This document shows positions 24,327-34,020 of a stretch of DNA of 64,000 bases, piece after piece. The DNA comes from Chryseosolibacter sp044507775. Lineage in GTDB: Bacteria > Bacteroidota > Bacteroidia > Cytophagales > Cyclobacteriaceae. The stretch lies in the NCBI GenBank assembly GCA_044507775.1, contig JBIQIY010000007.1, forward strand, positions 62,001 to 126,000. The letters are read 5' to 3'. Positions within the stretch are counted from its first letter, which is position 1. Each line of letters begins with the position of its first letter. Made by a program: the position numbers and the translations under genes. Under the pieces are notes generated by a model. The model was not told where the DNA came from and ran no database searches. It saw only the letters and a list, made by a program, of their open reading frames with translations.

Positions 24327-26274
24327 GCATCCAACGAACGTATCAGCCGCGGGCGTTCTGATCGCTTTCGGTATCATCTACGGCGACATCGGAACGTCGC
24401 CGATCTATACCTTCCGGTTTATTGTCGGCGCGCATGAAATAACAGAAAACCTTATTCTCGGTGGTCTTTCGTGTGTCTTCTGGACGCTCACCATCATCAC
24501 CACATTCAAGTACGTATACCTTGCACTCAGCGCCGACAACAAGGGAGAAGGTGGAATCTTCGCCCTATATGCGCTCCTCAGACGGTACAAATCCGGATGG
24601 GTGATCTTCCCCGCGGTAATCGGATGCGCCACGCTGATCTCGGACGGCTTTATTACTCCTGCTATCAGTGTGACTTCCGCGATTGAAGGCCTTCGCGCCA
24701 TCGATCACACCATATCCACCAACACGATCATCACCATCGTGATCATCATTCTCGTTGCGCTGTTTGTTTTCCAGCAAGTCGGCAGCACCATCGTGGGGCG
24801 GACCTTCGGACCGGTGATGGTGCTCTGGTTTTCGTTTATTGCAGTCGTAGGAATATCGCAGGTAATCCACAGGCCGGAGATCATCCGGGCAGTCAACCCG
24901 GTCTACGCTTTCGAGCTGCTTGCAAAATATCCGGGTGGCTTCTGGATATTGGGAGCGGTTTTCCTTTGTACCACCGGGGCGGAGGCAATGTATTCAGACC
25001 TGGGTCACGTGGGAAAAGGAAATATCCGCATAGGCTGGGGGTTCGTTAAAATCGCGTTGTTGCTCAGCTACTTCGGTCAGGGCGCCTGGCTGATGGAGCA
25101 CCAGGGTCAGACCCTCGGCACAAAGCTTCCTTTCTTTGAGATCATGCCGCAGTCTGAAGCTTTCCTGATCTTCGGTGTCATACTGGCCACCCTAGCCACC
25201 ATCATTGCGAGCCAATCCCTTATCTCCGGAACATTCACGCTGGTCAACGAAGCGATGAAGCTGAAATTGTGGCCGGCTACGCGCGTGCGTTACCCCAGCC
25301 AGGTGAAAGGACAGATATACATTCCGGCCATCAACTGGATTCTGATGCTCGGTTGTATCGGCGTGGTTATCATATTCGAAGAATCCGTTCGCATGGAAGG
25401 AGCCTACGGATTGGCAATCACATTCGATATGCTGATGACCTCATCGCTGCTCGTATATTACTTTTCCGTATCGAGGAAGTCGACCTTCCGCGCCATCCTG
25501 CTGGGAATCCTGCTGTTCAGCATCGAAGGAGCATTCCTCGTTTCCAACCTGAGCAAATTTTCCCACGGCGGTTGGTTTACCTTCACCATCGCCAGCCTCT
25601 TCTTCGTTATGATGTATATTCTGCTCCACGCGCGGAAATTGCGGGAGCGGCATACGGAATTCGTCGATCTCAAGCACTACGTCGGGATGATACAGGACCT
25701 GCAGGCCGACGAAACCGTACCGAAGGAAGCAACGAATCTCGTTTACCTGGCGATGGCGGACAGCAAGCGGTACATCGATTCCAACATTATATATTCGATG
25801 TTCAAGAAGAGACCCAAGCGCGCCGACGTATACTGGTTCGTTCATGTCGAAACGGTGGACAGTCCCTTTACCAGCAAATACGTCGTTGACACCATCATCC
25901 CGAAAAAATGTTTCTTCGTGAGGATCAAACTTGGATTCAAGACAGACCACCGCGTCAATCTGATCTTCAACAAGATCATTCACGAAATGGCAGATGCCGG
26001 CGAGATTGATCTGACCAGCCCCTATCCTGCCCTGCACAAGTACAGTATGATGGCAGATTTCAAGTTCGTCATCCTTCATTCATGGGCGTCGTCCGACAGC
26101 GTGATCTCGAATTTCGACCGGCTGATTATCCACGGTTACCGCGCGCTGAAGAAGCACAGTCTGTCAACGGAAGAGCTATACGGCATTGAAGCTGCAAACC
26201 TCGAGGTCGAAAAGGTTCCCATTCAGGTGGGACCGCAGGCAAAAATCAAGATCAAACGCGAACGCGAAGATTAG
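24307..26274 (+). CDS. kup: KUP-family potassium uptake protein
   Basis: 655 aa. The N-terminus AFGIIYGDIGTSPIYTFRF is the KUP signature, and about 12 membrane helices follow to residue 450 (VFLCTTGAEAMYSDLGHVGK, FGQGAWLM are family motifs). A C-terminal cytoplasmic part of about 200 residues completes it. KUP proteins import K+ with H+ symport. The start ATG at 24307 follows a leader of about 155 nt. The stop overlaps by 4 nt with that of the convergent metal-efflux adaptor gene. Confidence 0.95.
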   Translation: MAESSNRHPTNVSAAGVLIAFGIIYGDIGTSPIYTFRFIVGAHEITENLILGGLSCVFWTLTIITTFKYVYLALSADNKGEGGIFALYALLRRYKSGWVIFPAVIGCATLISDGFITPAISVTSAIEGLRAIDHTISTNTIITIVIIILVALFVFQQVGSTIVGRTFGPVMVLWFSFIAVVGISQVIHRPEIIRAVNPVYAFELLAKYPGGFWILGAVFLCTTGAEAMYSDLGHVGKGNIRIGWGFVKIALLLSYFGQGAWLMEHQGQTLGTKLPFFEIMPQSEAFLIFGVILATLATIIASQSLISGTFTLVNEAMKLKLWPATRVRYPSQVKGQIYIPAINWILMLGCIGVVIIFEESVRMEGAYGLAITFDMLMTSSLLVYYFSVSRKSTFRAILLGILLFSIEGAFLVSNLSKFSHGGWFTFTIASLFFVMMYILLHARKLRERHTEFVDLKHYVGMIQDLQADETVPKEATNLVYLAMADSKRYIDSNIIYSMFKKRPKRADVYWFVHVETVDSPFTSKYVVDTIIPKKCFFVRIKLGFKTDHRVNLIFNKIIHEMADAGEIDLTSPYPALHKYSMMADFKFVILHSWASSDSVISNFDRLIIHGYRALKKHSLSTEELYGIEAANLEVEKVPIQVGPQAKIKIKRERED

Positions 26275-27392
26275 TCCGACTTGCGCGCCATCGCCGCAAA
26301 CACCCGCGTGGCTCCGTCGATCACAATGTTCTTATCCTTCAGCTCCTCGAAATTTTTGATCGCAACCCAGCCATCCATCTTTTCACCGGTCTCAACGGCC
26401 TGTGATGCATAGCGTCCCTCATCCTCCGTCAGGACAAAGAAATTATTCAGGTTCTGAACGATAGCCCGCTCGGGAACGGCGTATACACTGTCATCGGAAG
26501 CCAGGATCTCCGCTTCCACATACATGCCCGGCTTGAGCTTCGCGTCTTCCTTTTCAATGTGACCGTGTACATCAAAAGTTCTCACGTTTTCATTGCGTTG
26601 CGGGCTCACCAGTGAGACTTCTCCCCAATAAGTACCGGCATCACCGGGAGCGCGAAAGCGAACGGATTGTCCCATCCTGACCCGGGCAACATCCTTTTCG
26701 AAAATATTCAGGTGAAGGTGAAGTTCGTCCAGATTGACAATCTCGAAAATGACTTCCCGCGGTTCTACAAACTGGCCGGGATGATGATTCACAAGCGTTA
26801 CATATCCGTGAATAGGAGCGCGTAACTCTACCTCAGACTGGATCTTACCGCTCTGAAGCTCACTGAGATTCACGCCGATCATTCGAAGCTGTTCCCTCAG
26901 TCCACTGAGTCTTGCCTTCAGCACCTTGTAACTCGACTCGCTTTCCTGCAGTTTTTTAGCCGCCGTCGCATCTTGCTCTTGCAAAGTCTTTTGCCGGGCG
27001 TAGTCTTGCTCCGCAAATTGCAGTTGCCCGGCGGTTTCCAGATAGGATTGCTGCAACGCGATATACTCCGGGTTGCTCAGCCTGGCCAGGCGAGCGCCCT
27101 TCTTCACCTGTCTACCCGGCACCATGTCTGTGTCGACGATGAATCCTCCAAGCGGCGCCGTAACAGATGCTATGCCTTGCGGCGGAACTTCAATTTCGCC
27201 GGTACATGAAATCGAGGCTGAGATCCGCTTTAGCTCCATCCGCCCTGTTTTTACATCGGCAAGCTCCTTCTGTTCCTGACTCAAGTCTGACTGACTCGCC
27301 TGAGATGCAGGCTGCTCCTGCTCCTGTGAAGAGCAGGCGGCGGTGAAAAGGCCTGTGATCAGCAACAACATATATACTCTCATGCTATTCAT
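26271..27392 (-). CDS. RND efflux periplasmic adaptor (CusB/CzcB-like lipoprotein)
   Basis: 373 aa. A lipoprotein signal ends at TGLFTAAC (Cys20), followed by a Gln/Ser-rich linker. Family parts: barrel-sandwich halves (GGFIVDTDMVPGRQVKKGAR and AELRAPIHGYVTLVNHHPGQ) around a helical hairpin (QQSYLETAGQLQFAEQDYAR), then beta-barrel and membrane-proximal domains. It links the inner-membrane RND pump to the outer-membrane channel for metal-ion efflux. The start is 2 nt after the RND-TolC stop, in one operon. A 4-nt tail overlap with kup. Confidence 0.92.
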   Translation of the reverse strand: MNSMRVYMLLLITGLFTAACSSQEQEQPASQASQSDLSQEQKELADVKTGRMELKRISASISCTGEIEVPPQGIASVTAPLGGFIVDTDMVPGRQVKKGARLARLSNPEYIALQQSYLETAGQLQFAEQDYARQKTLQEQDATAAKKLQESESSYKVLKARLSGLREQLRMIGVNLSELQSGKIQSEVELRAPIHGYVTLVNHHPGQFVEPREVIFEIVNLDELHLHLNIFEKDVARVRMGQSVRFRAPGDAGTYWGEVSLVSPQRNENVRTFDVHGHIEKEDAKLKPGMYVEAEILASDDSVYAVPERAIVQNLNNFFVLTEDEGRYASQAVETGEKMDGWVAIKNFEELKDKNIVIDGATRVFAAMARKSD

Positions 27393-27394
27393 AA

Positions 27395-30300
27395 TTATTC
27401 GCTTAAATATTCCAGTTGAATGATTGACATGTTGAAGTTGCGCAGGGTTTCAAAGTACTGAAGCCTCGTCTGTGTATAGCGCTGCAGACTTTGGAGATAC
27501 TGAAAGAAATCAATCTCGCCCGCGTCCATTTGCAAACTAGCGGTTCGTCGGATGATGGCCGCCTGGTCGAGGCCCTGGTCGCGGTAGTAGACCAGCAATC
27601 GCTGATACTTCTCCGCGTCAGACAACGCTTTGGCGCGCTCGCTATTGAGTTGCATTTGGGCGAGGTCCAGCCGTTCTTCCGCTTGCATCGTCTGAATTTT
27701 TGAACGCTGCACGTTCGCTTGCTGCGGGCGAAACCATAACGGTATGGCTACTTCTACGTTGAACCCCTGAAGGCCTCTGAACCGGATGTCCCGCTCTGTG
27801 ATCGTCTGCCGGAAGTACCCGATGCTGACCTCGGGAAAAAACAAGGATCGCTCGAGGCTCGCCTCGGCGCTGCGTGTGGCGATCTCTTCCTGCAACACGC
27901 CGATGGCGGGATGCACGACGCCTGAACTGTTCGCCGGCATGAGCAAGCTGACAAGTGTGTCCTCCGCGGGAAGGATATTGCGGTCGGAGGCAAGCAGGAA
28001 TTGCAGATCAACTTCCGCCTGCCTGAGATTTTCGAACTGCAGGGTGTAGTTGTTCTGGAGCTCGAGCAAACTGTTTTCAATCAGTTTCTTTTCGAGCAAA
28101 CTTCGCTCGCCAACGCGATACTGCAAGTCCGCCTTGTTCTCGAAGTCCTTGTAAAATGAAAGCTGATCCGCCAGCTCTCTCACAACCTGCCGGAGGTATA
28201 GCCACTCCTGCCAGGCGCCACGCACCTGCACGGTGAGCTCCCGATGGGTCAGACGCTCCTGCTGTTCAGCAACTTTTACCTGGTGTTTGACAACCTGCGA
28301 GCGTTGAAAATGAGCGGGGATGCTACCGAGTCCCTGCGTGATCTGGAGGTGCGGATCGCGCGCCTCGCCGTTGATCTGTCCGTATTGCATGCCAACACTA
28401 GTGTAGGGCAGTAGTAGCGAACTCTTCTTCAGCGCGCGTTGCCCGCGCACCTCGAGATCCGCGATCCTCACTTTCGGATTCTGCTTCAGCGCAAGTTCAA
28501 CGGCCTCTTTTTCCGTCAACGTAAGAGAAGACGGGGATGATTGCGCCCCGGCGTCGACGGCGCCGAACATCAGTATTGCGATTGCAATCGTACGCGGGAC
28601 CTTTCGCCGCAACGCGTATCGCTCGACGGCGCGATAGAGAACGGGCAACACGACCAGTGTCAACAGCGTGGCACTTACCAGTCCTCCGATCACAACCGTC
28701 GCGAGGGGCCGCTGTACTTCTGCACCCGCGGTCTGTGAAAGAGCCATGGGCAAAAATCCGAGCGCCGCCACAGAAGCAGTCATCACAACTGGTCTCAGCC
28801 TCACAAGTCCACCCTGGACAATCAACTCTTCAAGCCTTAGTTTTCCTTCCTGCTTCAAGTCGTTGAAGTAACTGATCAGCACGATGCCATTCAGTACCGC
28901 CACGCCGAACAAGGCGATAAACCCAACGCCCGCAGAAATACTGAATGGAAGATCGCGGAGCCACAACGCAAAAACGCCTCCGATCGCCGACAGCGGAACT
29001 GCAGCAAAGATTAACAACGCATATCGAAATGAATCGAACGCCAGATAGAGAAGCACAAGAATCAGCAGCAGCGCGATCGGCACGGCGATCATCAGGCGTT
29101 GTTTCGCCTGCTGAAGATTCTCAAAATCGCCACCGTAAGTGATGTGATAACCCGGTGGAAGATTGATCCGATCGTTCAGTTTTGCCTGCACCTCCTGCAC
29201 AAGACTTTCAATATCCCGACCCCGCACGTTTATTCCCAGCGTCACACGACGTTTTGTATTGTCGCGTGAGATCTGTGCCGGACCTACCACCTGCTTTACG
29301 TCGGCAAGCTCGGAGATGGATATCAACTGATCGCGGTTGTTCTTAACAAAAAGTGTGTTGAGGTTTACGTCCGCCCGCTTGCCCTCATCCAGACGAACGA
29401 CGAGATCGAATTTCCGTTCGCCTTCGAATACAACACCCGCCTGCTCGCCGGCAAAGGCAGCGCGGATAACCGTGTTCAACGCCTCCACCGAGATACCATG
29501 CTGCGCGAGGCGCGCCCGGTCATACTGAACCAATAGCTGCGGGAGTCCCTCCGTCTGCTCGACTACTACGTCGGCGGCGCCCTGAATCTCCGCTGCTACG
29601 GCTGCGGCCTCAACGGCTTTCTGGTGCAATACATTCATATCCTCGCCATAGATCTTGATGGCGACATCCGTTTTTGCGCCGGTCATCAGTTCATTGAATC
29701 GCAGCTGAATCGGTTGTGTGAAATCAAACGACGCGCCGACAATGGCCGAGAGCTTTTCTTCCATCAGCGCCACAAGCTCTTCTCGTGTCTCAGCCGACGT
29801 CCATTCGTCCTTCTCTTTTAAAACGATCATGACGTCCGCCAGCTCCACCGACATCGGGTCAGTCGGTACTTCAGCGGTTCCGATCTTGGAGACAACCTGC
29901 CTGATCTCCGGGAAATTGTCGACCAGGATTTTCTCTGCCTGCGTCGTCGTGCGGATACTCTCGTCCAGGGACGACCCGGTCGGAAGGGTGACTTGCATCG
30001 CAATGTCACCTTCCTCCAACTGGGGAATAAATACTCCTCCCAGACCCGTGAACAGAAAAATACTGACCACCAGCAAGAGACCCGCAATTGAAACAGTCGC
30101 TACCGGGTGATCCAGCGCTTTCCGCACACCCGGCTCATAGACGCGTTGAAGCACGTTCATGATTCGGTCTGAGATATTCTTTTTTGACGAGACCTTCCTG
30201 CTAAGAATAAGCGCCGACATCATGGGCACATAGGTGACCGACAGAATCAAGGCCCCTAGCACCGCAAAGCTCACCGTCTGCGCCATCGGCCGAAACATCT

Positions 30301-31708
30301 TTCCCTCTATTCCGGTCAGCGTCATGATAGGAATGAATACCACTACGATGATGAGCACGCCGAAAGCCGCTGATTTATAAATAGTCGACGCAGACTTTGC
30401 AACGACATGATCCATCTCCGTCCGCGAAAGATCTTTCCCGGCGTGGTAGACGACGAGCGCGTGCAGGACGCCCTCCACAATAATCACGGCGCCGTCCACG
30501 ACGATACCGAAGTCAAGAGCGCCCAGGGACATCAGGTTGGCCGACACTCCAAACAGGTGCATCATGATAAACGCGAACATAAGCGACAGGGGAATGACCG
30601 ATGCCACAATGAAGCCTGCACGAAGGTTGCCGAGCAAAAGGACGAGCACGAATATCACGATGAGTCCTCCTTCGATAAGATTCTTCTTGATCGTGCCCGT
30701 GGTTCTGCCGACCAACTCCGACCGATCGAGGTAAGGTTCGATCCTGATTCCTTCCGGCAACGTCGATTGAACGGCGGCTACACGCTGATGGATGTTATCC
30801 AGCGTTTCCGATGAGTTGGCATCCTTGAGCATCAGCGTGATTCCACCTACCGCTTCCCCCTCCCCATTCTTCGTCATGGCTCCATAGCGCGGCGGGTATC
30901 CCGCGCCAACCTCGGCGACCTGTTTCAACAAGACCGGCGTGGTGCCTTGCTTGACCACGATATTTCCGATATCATCAATATTTTTGACTACTCCCTCCGC
31001 CCGGATGTAGATAGCGCTTGCCCCGCGCTCCACGTAACTACCCCCTGTGTTCTGGTTGTTGGATTCAAGGGCCTGCAAGACATCCTGGATGGTAAGGTGA
31101 AAGCTACTGAGGCGGAGCGGGTCGACTGACACCTGAATCTGCTTCAGAAAACCGCCGAAGCTGCTCACCTCAACGATACCCTTGATACCGGAAAGCTGTC
31201 GTTTGACGATCCAGTCCTGGATGGTCCGCAGTTCCATTGCGTTGTACATGCTCTCATAGCCCTCTTCCACCTCCAGCGTGTACTGATAGATTTCGCCCAG
31301 GCCTGTTGTGATGGGCATCAATTCAGGATGTCCCAGCCCGTCGGGAATATCCTGGGCGGCGATGTCGATTTGTTCGCTCACAAACTGACGCGTATCTGTC
31401 ACCGGCATGCCGTCTTCGAAGACGATCGTAACGACCGACAAGCCATAGCGCGAAATCGATCGGAGTTCGACCACACCGGGCAGGTTTGCCATGGAGATCT
31501 CCACGGGATAGGTGATAAAGCGCTCCACTTCTTCGGCACTCAAAGAGGGCGAAGTCGTCACAATCTGTACCTGGTTGTTTGTGATGTCCGGCACAGCGTT
31601 GATCGGAATATTATTCATGGCGAAAATCCCCCCTCCTATTATCGCCAGCGTAAAGACAGCCACAATGAATTTATTGTGAACTGAAAATGAAATGATCTTT
31701 TCAAACAT
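27395..31708 (-). CDS. CusA/CzcA-type heavy-metal RND pump fused to a TolC-like outer-membrane factor
   Basis: 1437 aa, about 400 more than a normal CzcA/CusA. Residues 1-1030 are a full HME-RND pump: N-terminal helix, two large periplasmic loops, 12 membrane helices, and the HME motif GALDFGIVVDGAVIIVEG in helix 4. Residues 1035-1055 look like a second signal peptide (RTIAIAILMFGAVDAGAQ), and 1056-1437 are an outer-membrane factor (TolC/CusC) with its two helical repeats (LRQAEVDLQFLLASDR, VAIPLWFRP). The frame is continuous, so the fusion is real at DNA level; whether the chain is cleaved at the inner signal is unknown. With the adaptor it would form a complete tripartite pump for mono- or divalent metal ions. 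Confidence 0.93.
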   Translation of the reverse strand: MFEKIISFSVHNKFIVAVFTLAIIGGGIFAMNNIPINAVPDITNNQVQIVTTSPSLSAEEVERFITYPVEISMANLPGVVELRSISRYGLSVVTIVFEDGMPVTDTRQFVSEQIDIAAQDIPDGLGHPELMPITTGLGEIYQYTLEVEEGYESMYNAMELRTIQDWIVKRQLSGIKGIVEVSSFGGFLKQIQVSVDPLRLSSFHLTIQDVLQALESNNQNTGGSYVERGASAIYIRAEGVVKNIDDIGNIVVKQGTTPVLLKQVAEVGAGYPPRYGAMTKNGEGEAVGGITLMLKDANSSETLDNIHQRVAAVQSTLPEGIRIEPYLDRSELVGRTTGTIKKNLIEGGLIVIFVLVLLLGNLRAGFIVASVIPLSLMFAFIMMHLFGVSANLMSLGALDFGIVVDGAVIIVEGVLHALVVYHAGKDLSRTEMDHVVAKSASTIYKSAAFGVLIIVVVFIPIMTLTGIEGKMFRPMAQTVSFAVLGALILSVTYVPMMSALILSRKVSSKKNISDRIMNVLQRVYEPGVRKALDHPVATVSIAGLLLVVSIFLFTGLGGVFIPQLEEGDIAMQVTLPTGSSLDESIRTTTQAEKILVDNFPEIRQVVSKIGTAEVPTDPMSVELADVMIVLKEKDEWTSAETREELVALMEEKLSAIVGASFDFTQPIQLRFNELMTGAKTDVAIKIYGEDMNVLHQKAVEAAAVAAEIQGAADVVVEQTEGLPQLLVQYDRARLAQHGISVEALNTVIRAAFAGEQAGVVFEGERKFDLVVRLDEGKRADVNLNTLFVKNNRDQLISISELADVKQVVGPAQISRDNTKRRVTLGINVRGRDIESLVQEVQAKLNDRINLPPGYHITYGGDFENLQQAKQRLMIAVPIALLLILVLLYLAFDSFRYALLIFAAVPLSAIGGVFALWLRDLPFSISAGVGFIALFGVAVLNGIVLISYFNDLKQEGKLRLEELIVQGGLVRLRPVVMTASVAALGFLPMALSQTAGAEVQRPLATVVIGGLVSATLLTLVVLPVLYRAVERYALRRKVPRTIAIAILMFGAVDAGAQSSPSSLTLTEKEAVELALKQNPKVRIADLEVRGQRALKKSSLLLPYTSVGMQYGQINGEARDPHLQITQGLGSIPAHFQRSQVVKHQVKVAEQQERLTHRELTVQVRGAWQEWLYLRQVVRELADQLSFYKDFENKADLQYRVGERSLLEKKLIENSLLELQNNYTLQFENLRQAEVDLQFLLASDRNILPAEDTLVSLLMPANSSGVVHPAIGVLQEEIATRSAEASLERSLFFPEVSIGYFRQTITERDIRFRGLQGFNVEVAIPLWFRPQQANVQRSKIQTMQAEERLDLAQMQLNSERAKALSDAEKYQRLLVYYRDQGLDQAAIIRRTASLQMDAGEIDFFQYLQSLQRYTQTRLQYFETLRNFNMSIIQLEYLSE

Positions 31709-31810
31709 AATTATTCTTAAAATGTGTGCGGCATGCCGTATTGATTGTTCCTGACGGATTCAAAAGGCAACGCCTCCCGTGACGGGAAGGATTTGATCAA
31801 ACGGATGATT

Positions 31811-32206
31811 TTACAGAGACACCGGAGGAGCCCGGAAGTGAGTGACGGAAGATAAGAGAAGCTGTAATCTTAATTTGCCTATAAAGCCGTACCGAAATTC
31901 GCGGATGATCTCAGAGGCCATCCCGGTGCAGAGCGCCGGTAGCAAGGTGATAATCTCAACGCCGCGGGACGACAGTTCAATCCGCGTGTCGGCGCTCTTC
32001 TTGAAAGTTTCAAGGTGTCCCAGGCCGAGGTCCGTTGTCATCGCGCGCTGTAACACCCCGCCCGAAGAATGGGCGTAGGAACAGCCCATGTGCGAGAACA
32101 TGGCCTCGCCACGGCCTGATTCAACGTGATGATGGGGAATAGCGGTATGAAGGAGGGCAAGGCCATAAGCCAGGAACAACAACACCAACCGCGACCAGGT
32201 TTTCAT
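31811..32206 (-). CDS. Small exported His-containing protein of the metal-efflux operon
   Basis: 131 aa from the ATG at 32206; a longer frame to 32311 would read through the promoter. The N-terminus is a signal peptide (KTWSRLVLLFLAYGLALLHT) followed directly by IPHHHVESGRGEAMFSHMGC, a His/Met/Cys-bearing stretch that could bind Cu or another soft metal. The rest has no known motif. It is the first gene of the RND operon, 102 nt before the pump. Small His-rich exported proteins at this position are common in Bacteroidota metal operons, so a periplasmic metal-binding role is a fair guess, not shown. Confidence 0.65.
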   Translation of the reverse strand: MKTWSRLVLLFLAYGLALLHTAIPHHHVESGRGEAMFSHMGCSYAHSSGGVLQRAMTTDLGLGHLETFKKSADTRIELSSRGVEIITLLPALCTGMASEIIREFRYGFIGKLRLQLLLSSVTHFRAPPVSL

Positions 32207-32210
32207 GCCC

Positions 32211-32242
32211 CAAATATACGCGCTGGAGCGTAATTTTTCAAA
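32211..32242 (-). promoter_or_regulatory. Consensus promoter of the metal-efflux operon
   Basis: Minus-strand TTTG (32242 to 32239), a 20-nt spacer and TATATTTG (32218 to 32211): full match to the Bacteroidota TTTG/N19-21/TAnnTTTG promoter. The -7 box ends 4 nt before the ATG at 32206, implying leaderless mRNA. Confidence 0.75.
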
Positions 32243-32263
32243 GACGAAAATTGAAGCGTAGAG

Positions 32264-32288
32264 CCACGAAGCGCTCGAAGACACTAAG
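32264..32288 (-). repeat. Degenerate CTTNGTGT octamer repeat
   Basis: On the minus strand: CTTAGTGT, CTTCGAGC, then GCTTCGTGG. It is a decayed copy of the octamer element at 40233-40265 and lies just upstream of the metal-efflux promoter, between two leftward genes. Confidence 0.5.
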
Positions 32289-32330
32289 AAAACATTCAGA
32301 AATCTCACCACTTATCCCTGTGATCCACCG

Positions 32331-32723
32331 CTAGACAATTATGCGCTGGATGCCATTCTTGATTCGAAAAACATTAAAATTTATAAGAAAGCCCAACCGT
32401 CTCCCGGTTAAACGCAAATGGCTGATGATCTGCGCCTGCCAGATCGGATTGACTTGTGTTACCGCTTTGATTTCCACAATAACAAGATCTTGAACAAGGA
32501 TATCCATGCGCAGCCCTTCATCGAATGTTATTCCGTCATACTCGATGGGAAGACTCACCTGCCGTGACACATCAAACCCCTTTTTCTTCAACTCGTGGGC
32601 GAGACAGATTTCGTATACCTTCTCGAGCAGGCCCGGTCCCAAAGCGCGATGAACCTTTAACGCCGCGTCAACAATGGCAGCGCCAATCTCCTCTTCTTGC
32701 GGAGTGGGTCTTTCGTATGGCAT
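32331..32723 (-). CDS. GxxExxY family protein
   Basis: 130 aa. The defining motif reads GPGLLEKVYE near residue 28, after ALKVHRALG. Downstream, LRMDILVQDLVIVEIKAV carries the D...ExK arrangement of a PD-(D/E)XK nuclease fold, and RRLGFLINFNVFRIKNGIQR is the usual end. GxxExxY proteins are widespread, often scattered singly, and their role is unsettled. Monocistronic, between the metal-efflux promoter and a 212-nt AT-rich spacer in which I see nothing else definite. Confidence 0.9.
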   Translation of the reverse strand: MPYERPTPQEEEIGAAIVDAALKVHRALGPGLLEKVYEICLAHELKKKGFDVSRQVSLPIEYDGITFDEGLRMDILVQDLVIVEIKAVTQVNPIWQAQIISHLRLTGRRLGFLINFNVFRIKNGIQRIIV

Positions 32724-32935
32724 CGAGAGTGTCTTTTCCTATAAAATAGCTCAAGATTCTGAAGTGAAGCAATATCATATGGATTCGAGAACAAACTAAG
32801 TGGCTAACCAGTACATAAAATGCATTTTTAGACCATTTAGGCCATTTTAACGCATTTAGCGGACTTTTTTTTTAAGGAGATAGGGGAAAACGCAACCTTT
32901 GGTGTCACATCAGAGTCTGTTAAAGAAAAAACATC

Positions 32936-33673
32936 ATGCTTAGAACCCTTACCCTGGCTTTCTCTTGTCTATGTCTATGCCTCGTCGCTTCCGGACAAGA
33001 AATACAAAAAAATCTAAAACACTTTAGTAGGATAGTGGCATCCCCTCGGATAAATGTCGTTCTCGAAAAAGGTACTCAGGAATCCATCAGACTCGTCTAT
33101 GACGGCGTCAGGGAAGAAAAGATCAATATCGCGATAACAGGTCGCACATTGCGACTATACCTGGACAAAGCGCGCAAAGTCGAACGAATGAAACCTGAAT
33201 CAAAATACCATGAAAGGCGACAAAGTATGTATGCGGGCGCCAAGGTGACAGCCTATATAACATATCGAAAGCTCGATGCGCTTGAGATTCGAGGTGACCA
33301 GGAACTTACATGCAAGGACGAGATTGAGTCAGAGGAATTTACCTTGCGCGCGTACGGTGAAAATGACATCACTCTGGCTTCTCTTCGTACGGGATTCTTC
33401 AAAGCCAAGCTTTACGGTAATAACAGTCTTTATGTTGGAAGCGGAAGAACACTCGAACAGAAGTACCTGTTATATGGAGAAAATAAGATAGACAGCAACG
33501 GCTTGCGCAGCGATTACATCATCACTAGTATATTTGGTGAGGGCTCACTGACGATTAATTCTACCGAAGAAGTCCGTATTGACGCCTTTGGTGAACCTCA
33601 AATCTATGTAGCAGGCGGTGCTCACATTAACCGCAGGCTTGTAATAGGCAAAGCTAGTATCTTTACCAACTAG
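32936..33673 (+). CDS. GIN-domain (DUF2807-like) secreted protein
   Basis: 245 aa with a signal peptide (LRTLTLAFSCLCLCLVASGQ). The pattern matches the putative auto-transporter adhesin head GIN domain: IVASPRINVVLEKGTQESIR at the start, VTAYITYRKLDALEIRGDQE, then repeated beta strands ending in GEGSLTINSTEEVRIDAFGE. Unlike the DUF4097 pair at 3.4-5.2 kb the repeats carry no NG turn. Role in the envelope unknown. It stands alone, with 347 nt of non-coding sequence after it. Confidence 0.8.
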   Translation: MLRTLTLAFSCLCLCLVASGQEIQKNLKHFSRIVASPRINVVLEKGTQESIRLVYDGVREEKINIAITGRTLRLYLDKARKVERMKPESKYHERRQSMYAGAKVTAYITYRKLDALEIRGDQELTCKDEIESEEFTLRAYGENDITLASLRTGFFKAKLYGNNSLYVGSGRTLEQKYLLYGENKIDSNGLRSDYIITSIFGEGSLTINSTEEVRIDAFGEPQIYVAGGAHINRRLVIGKASIFTN

Positions 33674-34020
33674 TATACCTTTAGTGCCGGCAAACCTGAC
33701 AGCCCGTTACGCAGTTGAAAACACCTTAAAGCCTCTAGTCGTCTCGATACTGCATGGCATAAGCGCGCGTTCAGGTCGCGGTAAACCGTGAGACCTGGCT
33801 ATTTCCGTTTGTAGCACCAGCCGGCATTTCCCTTGTGACTTCGCGCACTTAGTGGCATTTTCAAAGCGCGTGTTCGCATATGGACGCCCAACCTCCAAAT
33901 CTGGACAACGGGCTTCTCTGAAAGTGCTGTTTCCGGCTGGAATGCAGCCAGAAAAAAAAGTACGGTATTTGCGTTACGGGTCGAAAAACAGTCAGTTACC
34001 CTTCTAAATACGACCGCTTT
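33674..34020. other. 347-nt intergenic region, no feature seen
   Basis: No open frame with protein character, no stem followed by a T-run and no TAnnTTTG box close to the next ATG could be found. A short inverted repeat near 33935-33955 (GGCTG/CAGCC) before an A-run is too weak to call. Confidence 0.5.

Noticed and set aside
24134..24334. Leftward 66-codon frame before kup
   Set aside because: It crosses the kup start and the predicted promoter, and has no protein character.
32331..32723. GxxExxY gene as part of a mobile element
   Set aside because: It is alone, with no integrase, toxin or flanking repeats; such genes occur singly in many chromosomes.
32724..32935. Repeats of CATTTAG/CATTTTAA in the AT-rich spacer
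   Set aside because: They are short, irregular and could be chance in AT-rich DNA.
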